A stretch of 64,000 nt of DNA from Mesorhizobium sp. CAU 1732 (GTDB lineage: Bacteria > Pseudomonadota > Alphaproteobacteria > Rhizobiales > Rhizobiaceae). Both the position numbers and the translations under genes were made by a program. Under the pieces are notes generated by a model. The model made no database searches, was not told where the DNA came from, and was given only the letters and a program-made list of their open reading frames with translations. The DNA lies in the NCBI RefSeq assembly GCF_039888675.1, contig NZ_JBDQQR010000001.1, forward strand, positions 930,001 to 994,000, written 5' to 3'. The first letter of the stretch is position 1. Every line of letters starts with the position of its first letter. This document shows positions 8,677 to 16,640 of the stretch, piece by piece.

Positions 8677-9890
8677 GCGCGATACCTCTCGACAAGTGCG
8701 ACCAGACGCTCGACGGCGGCGACGGCGGCCTGATGGTCCTGCGAGAAGTTCAGCCGGACGCTGTCTCCGGTGTGAGGGCTGAACTCGGTGCCGGGGGTAA
8801 CAATGACGCCGGCCTGAAGACGCAGGATCTTGACGAAGTCGGCATGCGGGATCGCCAGCGCCGGCAGGCGCGGGAATAGATAGCTTCCTGCCTGCGGCGT
8901 GCGCGCGAATACGCCTTCCGTGGCGCGCAGGACGCTCAGCAGATCGTCGCGGATCGCCTGATGCTGGCGAATGCGGTCGTCCATCCAGCCGTCGGCTTCG
9001 GCGAACCAACTCCGCAGCACTGCCTGCGAATAGCCCGCTGCACGCAGGCTGACGATTGCCTGCAACTTTTCCATCCGCGCGATCACCGCCTTCGATCCGA
9101 AAGCCACGCCGAGGCGGTAGCCGGAAAGCGATTCCGTCTTGGACGGCCCCATGATGGTCACGACGTTCTCGGCGGAAATCGCCTGAGCGCGCAGATGCGT
9201 GTAGGTCACGTCGGAATAACGCAGGCGGGAATAGAGCTGATCGGCGATGACGGTTGCGTCGTATTGTGCAGCCAGCGTCGCGATCTGGCGGATTTCGTCT
9301 GCGGAGTAGACGACGCCGGCAGGATTGTTCGGGTTGGAGAACAGGAACACCTTGGCGCCGGCTTTGAACGCATCCTCAAGCTGCGTCAGGTCCAGCCCGG
9401 CGCGGGTCTCGTCCGCGTTGACATAGTCCATCTGGACGGGAAGCATCTCGCCTTCGAAGAACTCGACCAGCTTGCGGTTGGCGAAATAGTCCGGCTGAAC
9501 GATGGCGACCTTGTCGCCGCGCGTCACCGTCGCGGCAACCGCGAGGAACAGCGCGCCTTGCGTGCCGGGCGTGATGATCATGCCGTTGGCGGCATCGACG
9601 GGTGCGCCGGTGAAGTCGGCGAGCCTTGCCGCGACCAACTCACGAATGCCGATATCGCCGCGATATTCCGTGTACGCCTGCGCGCCGCCCAGCGAAACGC
9701 CGGCCGAAAACAGCTCGAACGATCCGGGCGTCGGCTCATGCGCATCGACATCGCCGTGCGAAAAATCGACGGGCCGGCCGGCGAGAGCGCTTCCACGCAT
9801 CAGGCTCTCGATGCCGGCGGACTGCTGGCGGCCTTCCTGGCCGGGCGCGTTGTCCGTACCAAGCTTTTTGAATTTCGCTTCTATCGACAT
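8673..9890 (-). CDS. Class I/II pyridoxal-phosphate aminotransferase
   Basis: A 405-residue fold-type I aminotransferase, distinct from the one at 6999-8216. Motifs: SLGGAQAYTEYRGDIGIREL, IITPGTQGALFLAV, FLFSNPNNPAGVVYS with the conserved Asn, IADQLYSRLRY with Asp217 and Tyr220, the PLP lysine Lys251 in GPSKTESLSGYRLGV, and SVRLNFS at the C-terminus. It is the first gene of the minus-strand run that continues with ridA and the second aminotransferase, and overlaps ridA by 4 bases. The divergent LysR gene begins 126 bases away; the dyad between them may control both directions. It is probably an aminotransferase for the island's main amino-acid intermediate; the substrate is inferred only from context. 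Confidence 0.9.
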   Translation of the reverse strand: MSIEAKFKKLGTDNAPGQEGRQQSAGIESLMRGSALAGRPVDFSHGDVDAHEPTPGSFELFSAGVSLGGAQAYTEYRGDIGIRELVAARLADFTGAPVDAANGMIITPGTQGALFLAVAATVTRGDKVAIVQPDYFANRKLVEFFEGEMLPVQMDYVNADETRAGLDLTQLEDAFKAGAKVFLFSNPNNPAGVVYSADEIRQIATLAAQYDATVIADQLYSRLRYSDVTYTHLRAQAISAENVVTIMGPSKTESLSGYRLGVAFGSKAVIARMEKLQAIVSLRAAGYSQAVLRSWFAEADGWMDDRIRQHQAIRDDLLSVLRATEGVFARTPQAGSYLFPRLPALAIPHADFVKILRLQAGVIVTPGTEFSPHTGDSVRLNFSQDHQAAVAAVERLVALVERYRA

Positions 9891-9997
9891 GGTAATTCCT
9901 CGGGAGAACGGCAGCTATGGGGCGCTTGGGCCGGCTTTTGCGTCGCGACCTTACAGATCGCAAAGAAGCGATAAAATCTGGTCTTTTACGCTTTTAG

Positions 9998-10016
9998 AAG
10001 ATAGAAAAACTATCTT
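9998..10016. promoter_or_regulatory. Perfect 7-bp inverted repeat abutting the LysR start codon
   Basis: AAGATAG (9998-10004), spacer AAAAA, then CTATCTT (10010-10016), directly followed by the ATG at 10017. It lies in the divergent region between the LysR gene and the aminotransferase operon and is a reasonable binding site for the LysR protein. It leaves no Shine-Dalgarno for the LysR gene, which may be leaderless or weakly translated. Confidence 0.5.
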
Positions 10017-10898
10017 ATGGATATTCGTTTCCTTGAAAGCTTCATAACCGTGGCCGAGTGCGGCTCGATTGCCGAGGCGGCGCGCCGGCTCAATCTCACG
10101 CCCGCCGCTCTCGCGCAGCGCCTGCGCACGCTGGAACAGGAGCTCGGTCATTCGCTGGTGACGCGGGTGGGCCGGACGGTAAGGCCGACAGGCTCCGGCC
10201 TGGCCGTGATGGACCATGCCCGCAAGCTTATCGAGGCGACCCGCGATCTGCGGGCGATCGCCGCCAATGACGAGCCCGCGGGGCAGCTGCGCCTTGGCGC
10301 GACGGCAACATCGCTGACCGGGCTTCTGCCCGACATCCTGTCGCGATTGCGGGCGCAATATCCCAAGATCGAATATTTCATTCGTCCCGGCGCGTCCGTC
10401 GATCTGTATCACGGCGTCGTGGCTGGCGAACTGGATGCGGCCATGGTCGTGCGGCCACAGTTTCCGGTGCCTAAATCGACGGGCTGGCTGACTTTGCGTG
10501 AAGAGCCGCTGGTGCTGATCGGGCCGGAAGGGATGGTACTGGATGATCCGAAGGCGGTGATCGAGCGCAATCCGTTCATACGATACGACCGCAACCAGTG
10601 GGGCGGACAGATCGTGGATCGCTACCTGCACCAGCATGGTCTGCAAGTGCGCGAATGGCTGGAACTGGATGCGCTGGATGCGATTGCGGCGCTGGTGGAT
10701 CGCGGCCTTGGCGTGGCGATCGTGCCGGACTGGGCGCCGCCATGGCCGCATGGCCTGCGGCTTCAGAAGCGCGTGCTGCCCGATGGCGGCGTGCGCCAGA
10801 CCGGCGTTTTGTGGGGTCGGTCTGGCGCGCGGATTTCAGCCGTGAGGGCCTTCGTCCAGATTTGCGGCGGGGAAGCGGGATCAGGCGTTCAGGCGTAG
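10017..10898 (+). CDS. LysR-type transcriptional regulator
   Basis: A 293-residue LysR regulator. The N-terminal helix-turn-helix is plain: FLESFITVAECGSIAEAARR, then LNLTPAALAQRLRTLEQELG. The C-terminal two-lobed effector domain starts at about residue 90 (GQLRLGATATSLTGLLPDI). It is divergent from the aminotransferase-ridA-aminotransferase-SDR-aldolase operon, and its 3' end overlaps the convergent DapA-family gene by 18 bases, so it is embedded in the catabolic island and is its likely activator. The ATG at 10017 directly follows a perfect inverted repeat and has no ribosome-binding site. A co-inducing intermediate such as an oxo or hydroxy acid is plausible but not shown. Confidence 0.92.
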   Translation: MDIRFLESFITVAECGSIAEAARRLNLTPAALAQRLRTLEQELGHSLVTRVGRTVRPTGSGLAVMDHARKLIEATRDLRAIAANDEPAGQLRLGATATSLTGLLPDILSRLRAQYPKIEYFIRPGASVDLYHGVVAGELDAAMVVRPQFPVPKSTGWLTLREEPLVLIGPEGMVLDDPKAVIERNPFIRYDRNQWGGQIVDRYLHQHGLQVREWLELDALDAIAALVDRGLGVAIVPDWAPPWPHGLRLQKRVLPDGGVRQTGVLWGRSGARISAVRAFVQICGGEAGSGVQA

Positions 10899-11807
10899 CT
10901 CCAGCCGCGCCATCAGGCGTTCGGCCTCGGCAATATCCACCGGCGACATTTTCGGCCCCGGCGCGCGCGTGGCGGCGGAAGCGATAGCACCGCGCCGCAT
11001 CAGCAGGTATTTGCGCACCGCGAGGCCGAAGCCGGGCTGCTGTTCATGCCGCAGGATCGGCAGATAGCGGTCGAAGAAGTCTTCGGCCTCGTCCACCTTT
11101 CCGGCGCGATGCAACGCGACCGTCTTCACCAGCGCTTCGGGATAGGCGAAGCCGGTCATCGCACCGTCTGCGCCGCGTTGCAGTTCCTGCGGCAGATAGA
11201 GGCCGCCATTGCCGACCAGAATCGACAGGCGGGCAACACCTGCCGTCTCCTCGTGCTTGCGCAGTTGGGTGATCTTCGTCAGACCCGGCCAATCCTCGTG
11301 CTTCAGCATCACGATCTGCTCGCGCTCGTTCGACAGGCGGCGGATGAGAGCCGGCGAAACCGGAAGGCTGGTCGCCAGCGGAAAGTCCTGGAACACGACA
11401 GGTACGTCCGCACCCAACGCATCGCACACGGAATGGAAATAGCCCTCGATGCGATCTTCGCGCGCAGGGCCGGCATTGGGCGCGACCATGACGCCGGCAG
11501 CACCGCGATCCATGGCGTAGCCGCTGAGGTCGGCAAGGTTCGACAACCCCGCATCCGAAACACCCACGACGACCGGCAGGTCGCCTGTGCGGTCGATAAC
11601 GGTGTCGATGACGCTGCGGCGTTCCTCAGCCGTCATCTTGTTGGCTTCGCCCATCATGCCGAGGATGGTCAGGCCGGTGACGCCGTGGCCGATATAGAAA
11701 TCGACCAGACTACGAAGACTGTCGTGGTCGACCGCTCCGCTATCCGTGAACGGCGTTGCCGCAATGATGTAGACGCCGCTCGTCTGGCGGTCGATTTTCC
11801 TGGCCAT
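10881..11807 (-). CDS. DapA/NAL-family lyase (not a canonical dihydrodipicolinate synthase)
   Basis: A 308-residue class I aldolase-fold protein of the DHDPS/N-acetylneuraminate lyase family. The Schiff-base lysine is Lys169 in IVMLKHEDWPG. In the phosphate/carboxylate loop the usual GTTGE is GMMGE (residues 50-54), and the conserved catalytic tyrosine near residue 140 is absent (VVFQDFPLATS). So it is not a lysine-biosynthesis DapA; retro-aldol cleavage of a 4-hydroxy-2-oxo acid, or a related 2-oxo acid reaction, is more likely. It lies 11 bases after the D-amino-acid transaminase gene and downstream of pxpA in one operon. Family members with this context include 4-hydroxy-2-oxoglutarate aldolase-like enzymes; assignment to that reaction is inference. 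Confidence 0.86.
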   Translation of the reverse strand: MARKIDRQTSGVYIIAATPFTDSGAVDHDSLRSLVDFYIGHGVTGLTILGMMGEANKMTAEERRSVIDTVIDRTGDLPVVVGVSDAGLSNLADLSGYAMDRGAAGVMVAPNAGPAREDRIEGYFHSVCDALGADVPVVFQDFPLATSLPVSPALIRRLSNEREQIVMLKHEDWPGLTKITQLRKHEETAGVARLSILVGNGGLYLPQELQRGADGAMTGFAYPEALVKTVALHRAGKVDEAEDFFDRYLPILRHEQQPGFGLAVRKYLLMRRGAIASAATRAPGPKMSPVDIAEAERLMARLELRLNA

Positions 11808-11818
11808 GTTCCTCTCCC

Positions 11819-12676
11819 TCAGATCGCCGCCGCGCGGCGTGTCTCGATGTAGTAACGGCGCAGATCGCGGGTCATTGTGCCGGGCTTGCCGTCGCCGATC
11901 TTTGCGTCGTCAATCCTGACCACCGGCACCACGAAATTGGTGGCGGAGGTGATGAACGCCTCGCGCGCCGACAACGCTTCCTCCGGCGTGAATGCACGCT
12001 CTTCGACGCTTATGCCGTGCTGGCCTGCCAGTTCGAGAACCGAAGCACGCGTGATGCCCGGCAGCAGCGCATGCGACAGATCGCGGGTTACCAACACGCC
12101 ATCGGCGGTGACGATGTGCGCGGTCGCCGCGCTGCCTTCGGTGACATGGCCGTCCTCGACCAGCCACGCGTCGTCTGCGCCGCGCGCCTTGGCTTCCATC
12201 TTCGCCATGGAAGGATAGAGAAGCTGGATGGTCTTGATGTCGCGCCGGCCCCAGCGCAGGTCCGGCAGAAGGGCTACGGCGATACCTTCGTCAGCCGCGC
12301 GGTTTTCGAGGACGTTGCGGGACTGCGTGAACAGGACGAGGGTCGGCGGGGTGTCTGCCGGCGGGTACGCAAAATCGCGGTCCGCGACGCCGCGCGTCAA
12401 CTGGAGATAGATCATGCCCTGATCGACGCCGTTGCGCGCGACGATCTCGCGGTGAACGGCAAGCAGGCCGGCTTCGTCGAGCGGCACCGTTATGCCGAGT
12501 TCGCGCGCGGAGCGCTGGAGACGCCTGGCGTGTCCGTCATAGTCGATGAGCTTGCCGTCGAGCACGCACGTCACCTCGTAGATGCCGTCCGCCATCAGGA
12601 AGCCGCGATCGAATACGGAAACCTTTGCGTCGGGCTCGGGCAGCCACGCGCCATTGACGTAGATAATTCTCGTCAT
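11819..12676 (-). CDS. Class IV aminotransferase, D-amino-acid transaminase-like
   Basis: A 285-residue fold-type IV PLP enzyme. VFDRGFLMADGIYEVT (residues 21-36) is the D-amino-acid transaminase signature (YGDGIYE-like), and the PLP lysine is Lys148 in RRDIKTIQLL. The later DGHVTEGSAATAHIV holds the conserved Glu that binds the pyridine nitrogen. The length is normal for Dat (about 280). The start is ATG 12676, with AAGGA about nine bases upstream. It sits between pxpA and the DapA-family gene with gaps of 11 bases on both sides, so all three are co-transcribed. It would interconvert a D-amino acid and its 2-oxo acid. Branched-chain aminotransferase or aminodeoxychorismate lyase are less likely given the motif. 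Confidence 0.88.
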   Translation of the reverse strand: MTRIIYVNGAWLPEPDAKVSVFDRGFLMADGIYEVTCVLDGKLIDYDGHARRLQRSARELGITVPLDEAGLLAVHREIVARNGVDQGMIYLQLTRGVADRDFAYPPADTPPTLVLFTQSRNVLENRAADEGIAVALLPDLRWGRRDIKTIQLLYPSMAKMEAKARGADDAWLVEDGHVTEGSAATAHIVTADGVLVTRDLSHALLPGITRASVLELAGQHGISVEERAFTPEEALSAREAFITSATNFVVPVVRIDDAKIGDGKPGTMTRDLRRYYIETRRAAAI

Positions 12677-12687
12677 GAAATGATCCT

Positions 12688-13458
12688 TCAGGCTTTTGCA
12701 AATGGCGCGATGTCGACGCCGTTTTCTTCCAGGGCGGTGCGCAGCGCGCGGGCGATATCGACGGCGCCGGGCGTGTCGCCGTGAACGCACAACGTCTCCG
12801 GCTCGACGGGCAGCTTCTTGCCGCCGGTCGTTGGAATGTGGCCGTTGATCACCATTTCCAGAACCTGATCGAGGCTCTGTCGAGGGTCGTGGATGACCGC
12901 CCCTGGCTGGCTGCGCGGCGTCAGTTCGCCGTCATCGGTGTAGCTGCGGTCCGCGTAGATTTCGCAGGCCACGCGCACGCCCATCTTTTCGGCGGCGTTA
13001 TAGGTTTCCGAGTAGGGCAACGTCACGAAGATCAGTCCGGGATCGACGGCGCGTATCGCTCGCACGCACAGTGCAGCGAGGTCGGGATCGACGGCCGCCA
13101 TATTGCCGAGAGCGCCGTGCGTCTTCACATGCGTCATCGGGTGTCCCTCCAGCTCGCACATGCCTTGCATCGCGACGATCTGGAAGATGAGCTGCGTTTC
13201 GAGGTCTTCGGGACGCTCCCCCGAGATGCGGCGCCGTCCGAAGCCGTAGAGATCGGCAAAGGATGGATGAGCGCCTACAGAGACGCCGTTTTCCTTCGCC
13301 ATGCGAATTGTTCTGCGCATCACCAAAGGATCGCCAGCGTGAAATCCGCACGCGATATTCGCCGTGCTGACAAGCTTCAGCATCGCGGCGTCGTCACCGA
13401 TCGTGAAGGCGCCGAAGCTCTCCCCCATATCGCAGTTGAGATCGATTTTCCTCCTCAC
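12688..13458 (-). CDS. pxpA: 5-oxoprolinase subunit PxpA (LamB/YcsF family)
   Basis: A 256-residue LamB/YcsF protein. The family motifs KIDLNCDMGESFG and STANIACGFHAGDP are at the N-terminus, with MTHVKTHGALGN in the middle and LCVHGDTPGAV near the end. With PxpB and PxpC it forms the ATP-dependent 5-oxoprolinase that opens L-pyroglutamate to L-glutamate. The start is GTG at 13458 with GGAGGGG seven bases upstream; the longer frame upstream lacks family sequence. It is divergent from dctPQM-pxpBC, so the three subunits are split across two operons facing away from one control region. It heads the pxpA-dat-DapA-family operon. Confidence 0.92.
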   Translation of the reverse strand: MRRKIDLNCDMGESFGAFTIGDDAAMLKLVSTANIACGFHAGDPLVMRRTIRMAKENGVSVGAHPSFADLYGFGRRRISGERPEDLETQLIFQIVAMQGMCELEGHPMTHVKTHGALGNMAAVDPDLAALCVRAIRAVDPGLIFVTLPYSETYNAAEKMGVRVACEIYADRSYTDDGELTPRSQPGAVIHDPRQSLDQVLEMVINGHIPTTGGKKLPVEPETLCVHGDTPGAVDIARALRTALEENGVDIAPFAKA

Positions 13459-13534
13459 GGAAACCCCTCCAAGGTCGTTTTTGTTGGTTTTACAATGCCT
13501 TATGCATATTATTTGGGCAACGAGACTCTTTGCA

Positions 13535-13584
13535 TTGACAGGCGGCATATTCGCAGCTCATAAATCGAATACAGGTGGTATACC
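13535..13584 (+). promoter_or_regulatory. Promoter of the dctPQM-pxpBC operon with a GntR-like palindrome
   Basis: A consensus -35 TTGACA (13535-13540) is followed after 18 bases by CATAAA (13559-13564), four of six to the -10 consensus. Shortly downstream of the expected start is the perfect palindrome GGTATACC (13577-13584), the core seen in many FCD-type GntR operators. Two FCD-type GntR genes lie in the same operon, so repression from this site is plausible. Confidence 0.5.
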
Positions 13585-13631
13585 CAAATATCAAGAACAA
13601 TCGGCCATCTATCATCCATGAGAGGAACATC

Positions 13632-14618
13632 ATGAAAATGGGAAATTTCGCTACTTTCACCGCAGTTTGTGCCCTTAGCCTCGCCTCGACGGCCGCCCTG
13701 GCGGAAACCGTCTGGGACATGTCGGTCGTCTGGCCGGAAGGGAACTTTCACACCCAGAACGCGATGGCGTTCGCGCAGGCCGTCAACGAGGCCACCGATG
13801 GCGAAGTCACGATCACGGTTCACTCGGGCGGCGCGCTCGGCATCAAAGGACCGGAAGCCATGGCCGCGGTGCGCGACGGGCTCGTCCCCATCGCAGACGT
13901 GCTGCTGAACCAGCAGGTGGGCGAGGCCCCGGTGCTGGGAATCGAGACGCTGCCGTTCATGGCGCCGTCGATGTCCGAGCTGGCGCTGTTGCATAAATTC
14001 TACCGGCCGAAGCTGGAAGAAATCGCCACCAGCATGAACCAGAAGGTCATGTATCTCGTGCCATGGCCCGGTCAGGCCGTCTATTCGCCGAACAAGATCG
14101 AAAAGATCGAGGACATGAAGGGCCTGACCATTCGCGTGGTCGATGCCAACGGCACCGCATTCTTCGAAGCGCTGGGCGCGACGCCGATCCAGATGCCGTG
14201 GGGCGAAGTCGTTCCGTCGCTCGCCGCAGGCACGATCAAGGGCGTCACCACGTCTTCTTCGTCCGGTGTCGACGGTGCGTTCTGGGAGTTCACGAAGAAC
14301 ATGAACACCTTCAACTGGCAGGCGTCTTCCAACATGGTGTCGATCAATCTCGATGCGTGGAACGAACTGCCGCTTGAGACGCAGGCCACGATCGAGAAGG
14401 TAGCCGCGCAGATGGAAGGCCAGTTCTGGCTGAACAGCCGCGCTGAGGATGCCAAGAAACTCGCAGTGCTGAAAGAGCACGGTGTCGACGTGATCGCGCC
14501 GTCGTCGGACTTGCAGTCTGCGCTGATGGAAAAGGCGATGCCTCTCTGGGACGAGTTCAAGAAACGCGTGCCCGATGCCGCCCCCGTGATCGACGCCTAT
14601 CTCGCTGCACGGGACTGA
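13632..14618 (+). CDS. TRAP transporter substrate-binding protein (DctP family), system 1
   Basis: A 328-residue periplasmic binding protein. Residues 1-24 are a signal peptide ending ALAETVWDM (cleavage after ALA). The DctP fold shows in SGGALGIKGPEAMAAVRDG, in GLTIRVVDANGTAFFEALGA, which carries the conserved Arg that binds the substrate carboxylate, and in MPWGEVVPSLAAGTIKGVTT. The start is ATG 13632 with GAGG upstream; a second ATG two codons later is an alternative. It feeds the DctQ/DctM permease encoded next and is co-transcribed with pxpBC, so the solute is probably a carboxylate handled by the 5-oxoprolinase pathway, such as pyroglutamate or an analogue. This is inference from context. 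Confidence 0.92.
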   Translation: MKMGNFATFTAVCALSLASTAALAETVWDMSVVWPEGNFHTQNAMAFAQAVNEATDGEVTITVHSGGALGIKGPEAMAAVRDGLVPIADVLLNQQVGEAPVLGIETLPFMAPSMSELALLHKFYRPKLEEIATSMNQKVMYLVPWPGQAVYSPNKIEKIEDMKGLTIRVVDANGTAFFEALGATPIQMPWGEVVPSLAAGTIKGVTTSSSSGVDGAFWEFTKNMNTFNWQASSNMVSINLDAWNELPLETQATIEKVAAQMEGQFWLNSRAEDAKKLAVLKEHGVDVIAPSSDLQSALMEKAMPLWDEFKKRVPDAAPVIDAYLAARD

Positions 14619-14636
14619 GACCGTTTCGTTGAATTT

Positions 14637-14657
14637 CGGCAGGCTTGATGCCTGCCG
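14637..14657 (+). terminator. Intercistronic hairpin after dctP of TRAP system 1
   Basis: A perfect 8-bp stem CGGCAGGC/GCCTGCCG with loop TTGAT begins 18 bases after the dctP stop. No T-run follows. It more likely protects the dctP message from 3' exonucleases or causes partial termination than ends the operon. Confidence 0.55.
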
Positions 14658-14723
14658 CCACGAAACTCCGGCGTGCGCCTCGTTCCTGCGAGGCGTCTAC
14701 GTCCATTCGTCGGGAACTCTGTC

Positions 14724-15257
14724 ATGACATCCTCCCCTCCCTTGCGGTTCGATCGCGTGATCGCGGCAATCGACCTGCTTACCGATCTTGGCGGCGTCGC
14801 TGCCGCGCTCAGCCTTCTGGGCATTCTGCTCTTCATCGGCGGCGAGATCGTCGCGCGCAATATTTTCGGCGTTTCCTTCCACTTTTCGTGGGACGTCGCC
14901 GGTTACCTGATGGGTGCATGCTTTCTCCTGGCCGGCGCCGCCGCATTGAAAGGCGGCAGCCACGTTCGCGTCACGGCGCTGCTGGAGGTCGTGCCTTCCA
15001 CGGTCGCACGTGTGCTTGAGCTGTTCGCCTGCCTCGTCGGTTTCGCCATCTGCGTGGTGCTGAGCTGGGCGCTCATCGACATGGCCTGGCTGTCGGGCGT
15101 GCGTGGATCGACGGCGGCCACCGCGTTCCGTGTTCCGCTGGTCTACCCGCAGAGCGTCCTAGCGACGGGCGCCGTTCTTTTGACATTGCAATGCCTGGCG
15201 CAGTTTCTCCGCCTGACGAGGGGCGAACCCCTCGCGACCGGCCCCGGCCTCGAATAG
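14724..15257 (+). CDS. TRAP transporter small permease (DctQ family), system 1
   Basis: A 177-residue membrane protein with four predicted helices (about residues 19-38, 52-70, 90-112 and 133-155), the DctQ topology. Motifs include EIVARNIFGVSFHFSWDVAGYL and LKGGSHVRVTALLE, typical of DctQ. The ATG at 14724 was chosen because it has GGGAA upstream and gives a normal N-terminus; an in-frame ATG at 14673 has no ribosome-binding site and lies close to the dctP hairpin. It is followed by dctM after 12 bases. DctQ and DctM form the sodium-driven permease complex in the inner membrane. Confidence 0.9.
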   Translation: MTSSPPLRFDRVIAAIDLLTDLGGVAAALSLLGILLFIGGEIVARNIFGVSFHFSWDVAGYLMGACFLLAGAAALKGGSHVRVTALLEVVPSTVARVLELFACLVGFAICVVLSWALIDMAWLSGVRGSTAATAFRVPLVYPQSVLATGAVLLTLQCLAQFLRLTRGEPLATGPGLE

Positions 15258-15269
15258 GAGCGCGCGAAT

Positions 15270-16571
15270 ATGGGTAAAATACTCGCCACTCTGCTCGGGC
15301 TCATGACGCTTCTGCTTGGAAGCGGATTGTGGATCGGACTGGGCCTGATCGGCACCGGCATCGGGCTTCTGGAAATGTTCCGGCCAAACATGCCGGCTTT
15401 GAAGCTGATCGCGCAGCAAACGTGGAACACGGTCGTCTCGCCTGAACTGCTGGCTCTGCCGCTGTTCATCCTGATGGCCGAAATCCTTTTTCGGACGAAG
15501 ATTTCCGAAGCGCTGTTCACCGGCCTGTCGCCATGGCTGCGGCGCGTTCCCGGCCGACTGAGCCACCTGACCGTCCTGGGCTGCACGCTGTTTGCTTCGG
15601 TCTGCGGCTCGTCGGCCGCAACCACGGCTACGGTCGGGCGCATTACCGCCAAGGAACTCATCAGCCGCGGCTACAACCGCGATCTGGTGACGGGCAGCCT
15701 TGCTGGTGCCGGCACGCTCGGTTTCCTGATTCCGCCCTCGACGATCATGATCATCTACGGCGTGATGGCCGAGGAATCGATCATCAAGCTCTTCATAGCC
15801 GGCATCGTTCCGGGCTTCCTGCTGGCGGCGAGCTATATGGGCTATCTCGCCATCCGCGCCTGGCTGAACCCGTCACTGGTGGGCGAGACCCCACCCTCGA
15901 CGACCCTTTGGAAAAAGCTTGTCGCGCTCAAGGATCTCGGGCCTCTGATCCTGCTCATCGTTGGCGTGATGGGGTCGATGTATGGCGGCATCGCGTCACC
16001 CACGGAAGCCGCCGCTGTCGGCGTCGCGGCCTCGATGGCCATCGGCTTCGCGCAACGCACGCTCGATCTCAGGGGTGTGTTGATCGCGGCCAGGCAGGCG
16101 GCCGAAAGCTGCGCGATGATCGGCCTCATCATGATCGGCGCAATGTTCCTTTCTACGGTCATCGGCTATCTCGGTGTCCCGCGCTTCATCGCCGGTGAAA
16201 TCCAGAGCTGGGGCATGTCGCCCTTCATGCTGATCGTCGTCCTGCTGATCTTCTACGTCATCCTTGGCACGGTCATGGAAGGGCTGGGCATCATCGTGAT
16301 GACGCTGCCGATCACGCTGCCGCTGGCAATGGCGGCGGGCTACGACAAGGTCTGGTTCGGCATCTTCATCGTCATCGTGGTGGAAATGGCCCAGATCACC
16401 CCACCGGTCGGCTTCAACCTCACCGTTATCCAGCGACTGACGGGTGACAGCATGGGGCGCATAACGCGCGCCACGATGCCGTTCTTCTTCATCATGTCGG
16501 CGTTCGTTCTGATCATCGCTCTTTTCCCGGGCATCATCAGCTTCCTGCCCGACATGATGCGCGGACGATAG
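15270..16571 (+). CDS. TRAP transporter large permease (DctM family), system 1
   Basis: A 433-residue, 12-13-helix DctM subunit that catalyses ion-coupled uptake. Characteristic segments: ALPLFILMAEILFRTKISEA, CGSSAATTATVGRITAKEL, GFLIPPSTIMIIYGVMAEES, GGIASPTEAAAVGV, and the C-terminal TPPVGFNLTVIQ. AGGAG lies upstream of the ATG. It is followed by a strong inverted repeat and then pxpB. Length and motifs are those of a complete, functional protein. Confidence 0.93.
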   Translation: MGKILATLLGLMTLLLGSGLWIGLGLIGTGIGLLEMFRPNMPALKLIAQQTWNTVVSPELLALPLFILMAEILFRTKISEALFTGLSPWLRRVPGRLSHLTVLGCTLFASVCGSSAATTATVGRITAKELISRGYNRDLVTGSLAGAGTLGFLIPPSTIMIIYGVMAEESIIKLFIAGIVPGFLLAASYMGYLAIRAWLNPSLVGETPPSTTLWKKLVALKDLGPLILLIVGVMGSMYGGIASPTEAAAVGVAASMAIGFAQRTLDLRGVLIAARQAAESCAMIGLIMIGAMFLSTVIGYLGVPRFIAGEIQSWGMSPFMLIVVLLIFYVILGTVMEGLGIIVMTLPITLPLAMAAGYDKVWFGIFIVIVVEMAQITPPVGFNLTVIQRLTGDSMGRITRATMPFFFIMSAFVLIIALFPGIISFLPDMMRGR

Positions 16572-16587
16572 CTGCCTACAAAAACCC

Positions 16588-16610
16588 GGTCGCGGTGCAT
16601 GACCGCGACC
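16588..16610 (+). terminator. Intercistronic hairpin between dctM (system 1) and pxpB
   Basis: A perfect 9-bp stem GGTCGCGGT/ACCGCGACC with loop GCATG lies 16 bases after the dctM stop. No T-run follows, so it may be a processing or partial-termination site. The in-frame ATG at 16599 falls inside the loop, which argues against it as the pxpB start. Confidence 0.55.
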
Positions 16611-16640
16611 GACCAACCGAACCCTGCAACTCGAACGACA

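Noticed and set aside
10881..11807. 4-hydroxy-tetrahydrodipicolinate synthase (lysine biosynthesis)
   Set aside because: The active-site Thr pair and Tyr of DapA are missing and the gene lies in a catabolic operon.
16599..16640. ATG 16599 as the start of pxpB
   Set aside because: It lies in the loop of a perfect 9-bp hairpin and adds 14 residues that the family lacks.
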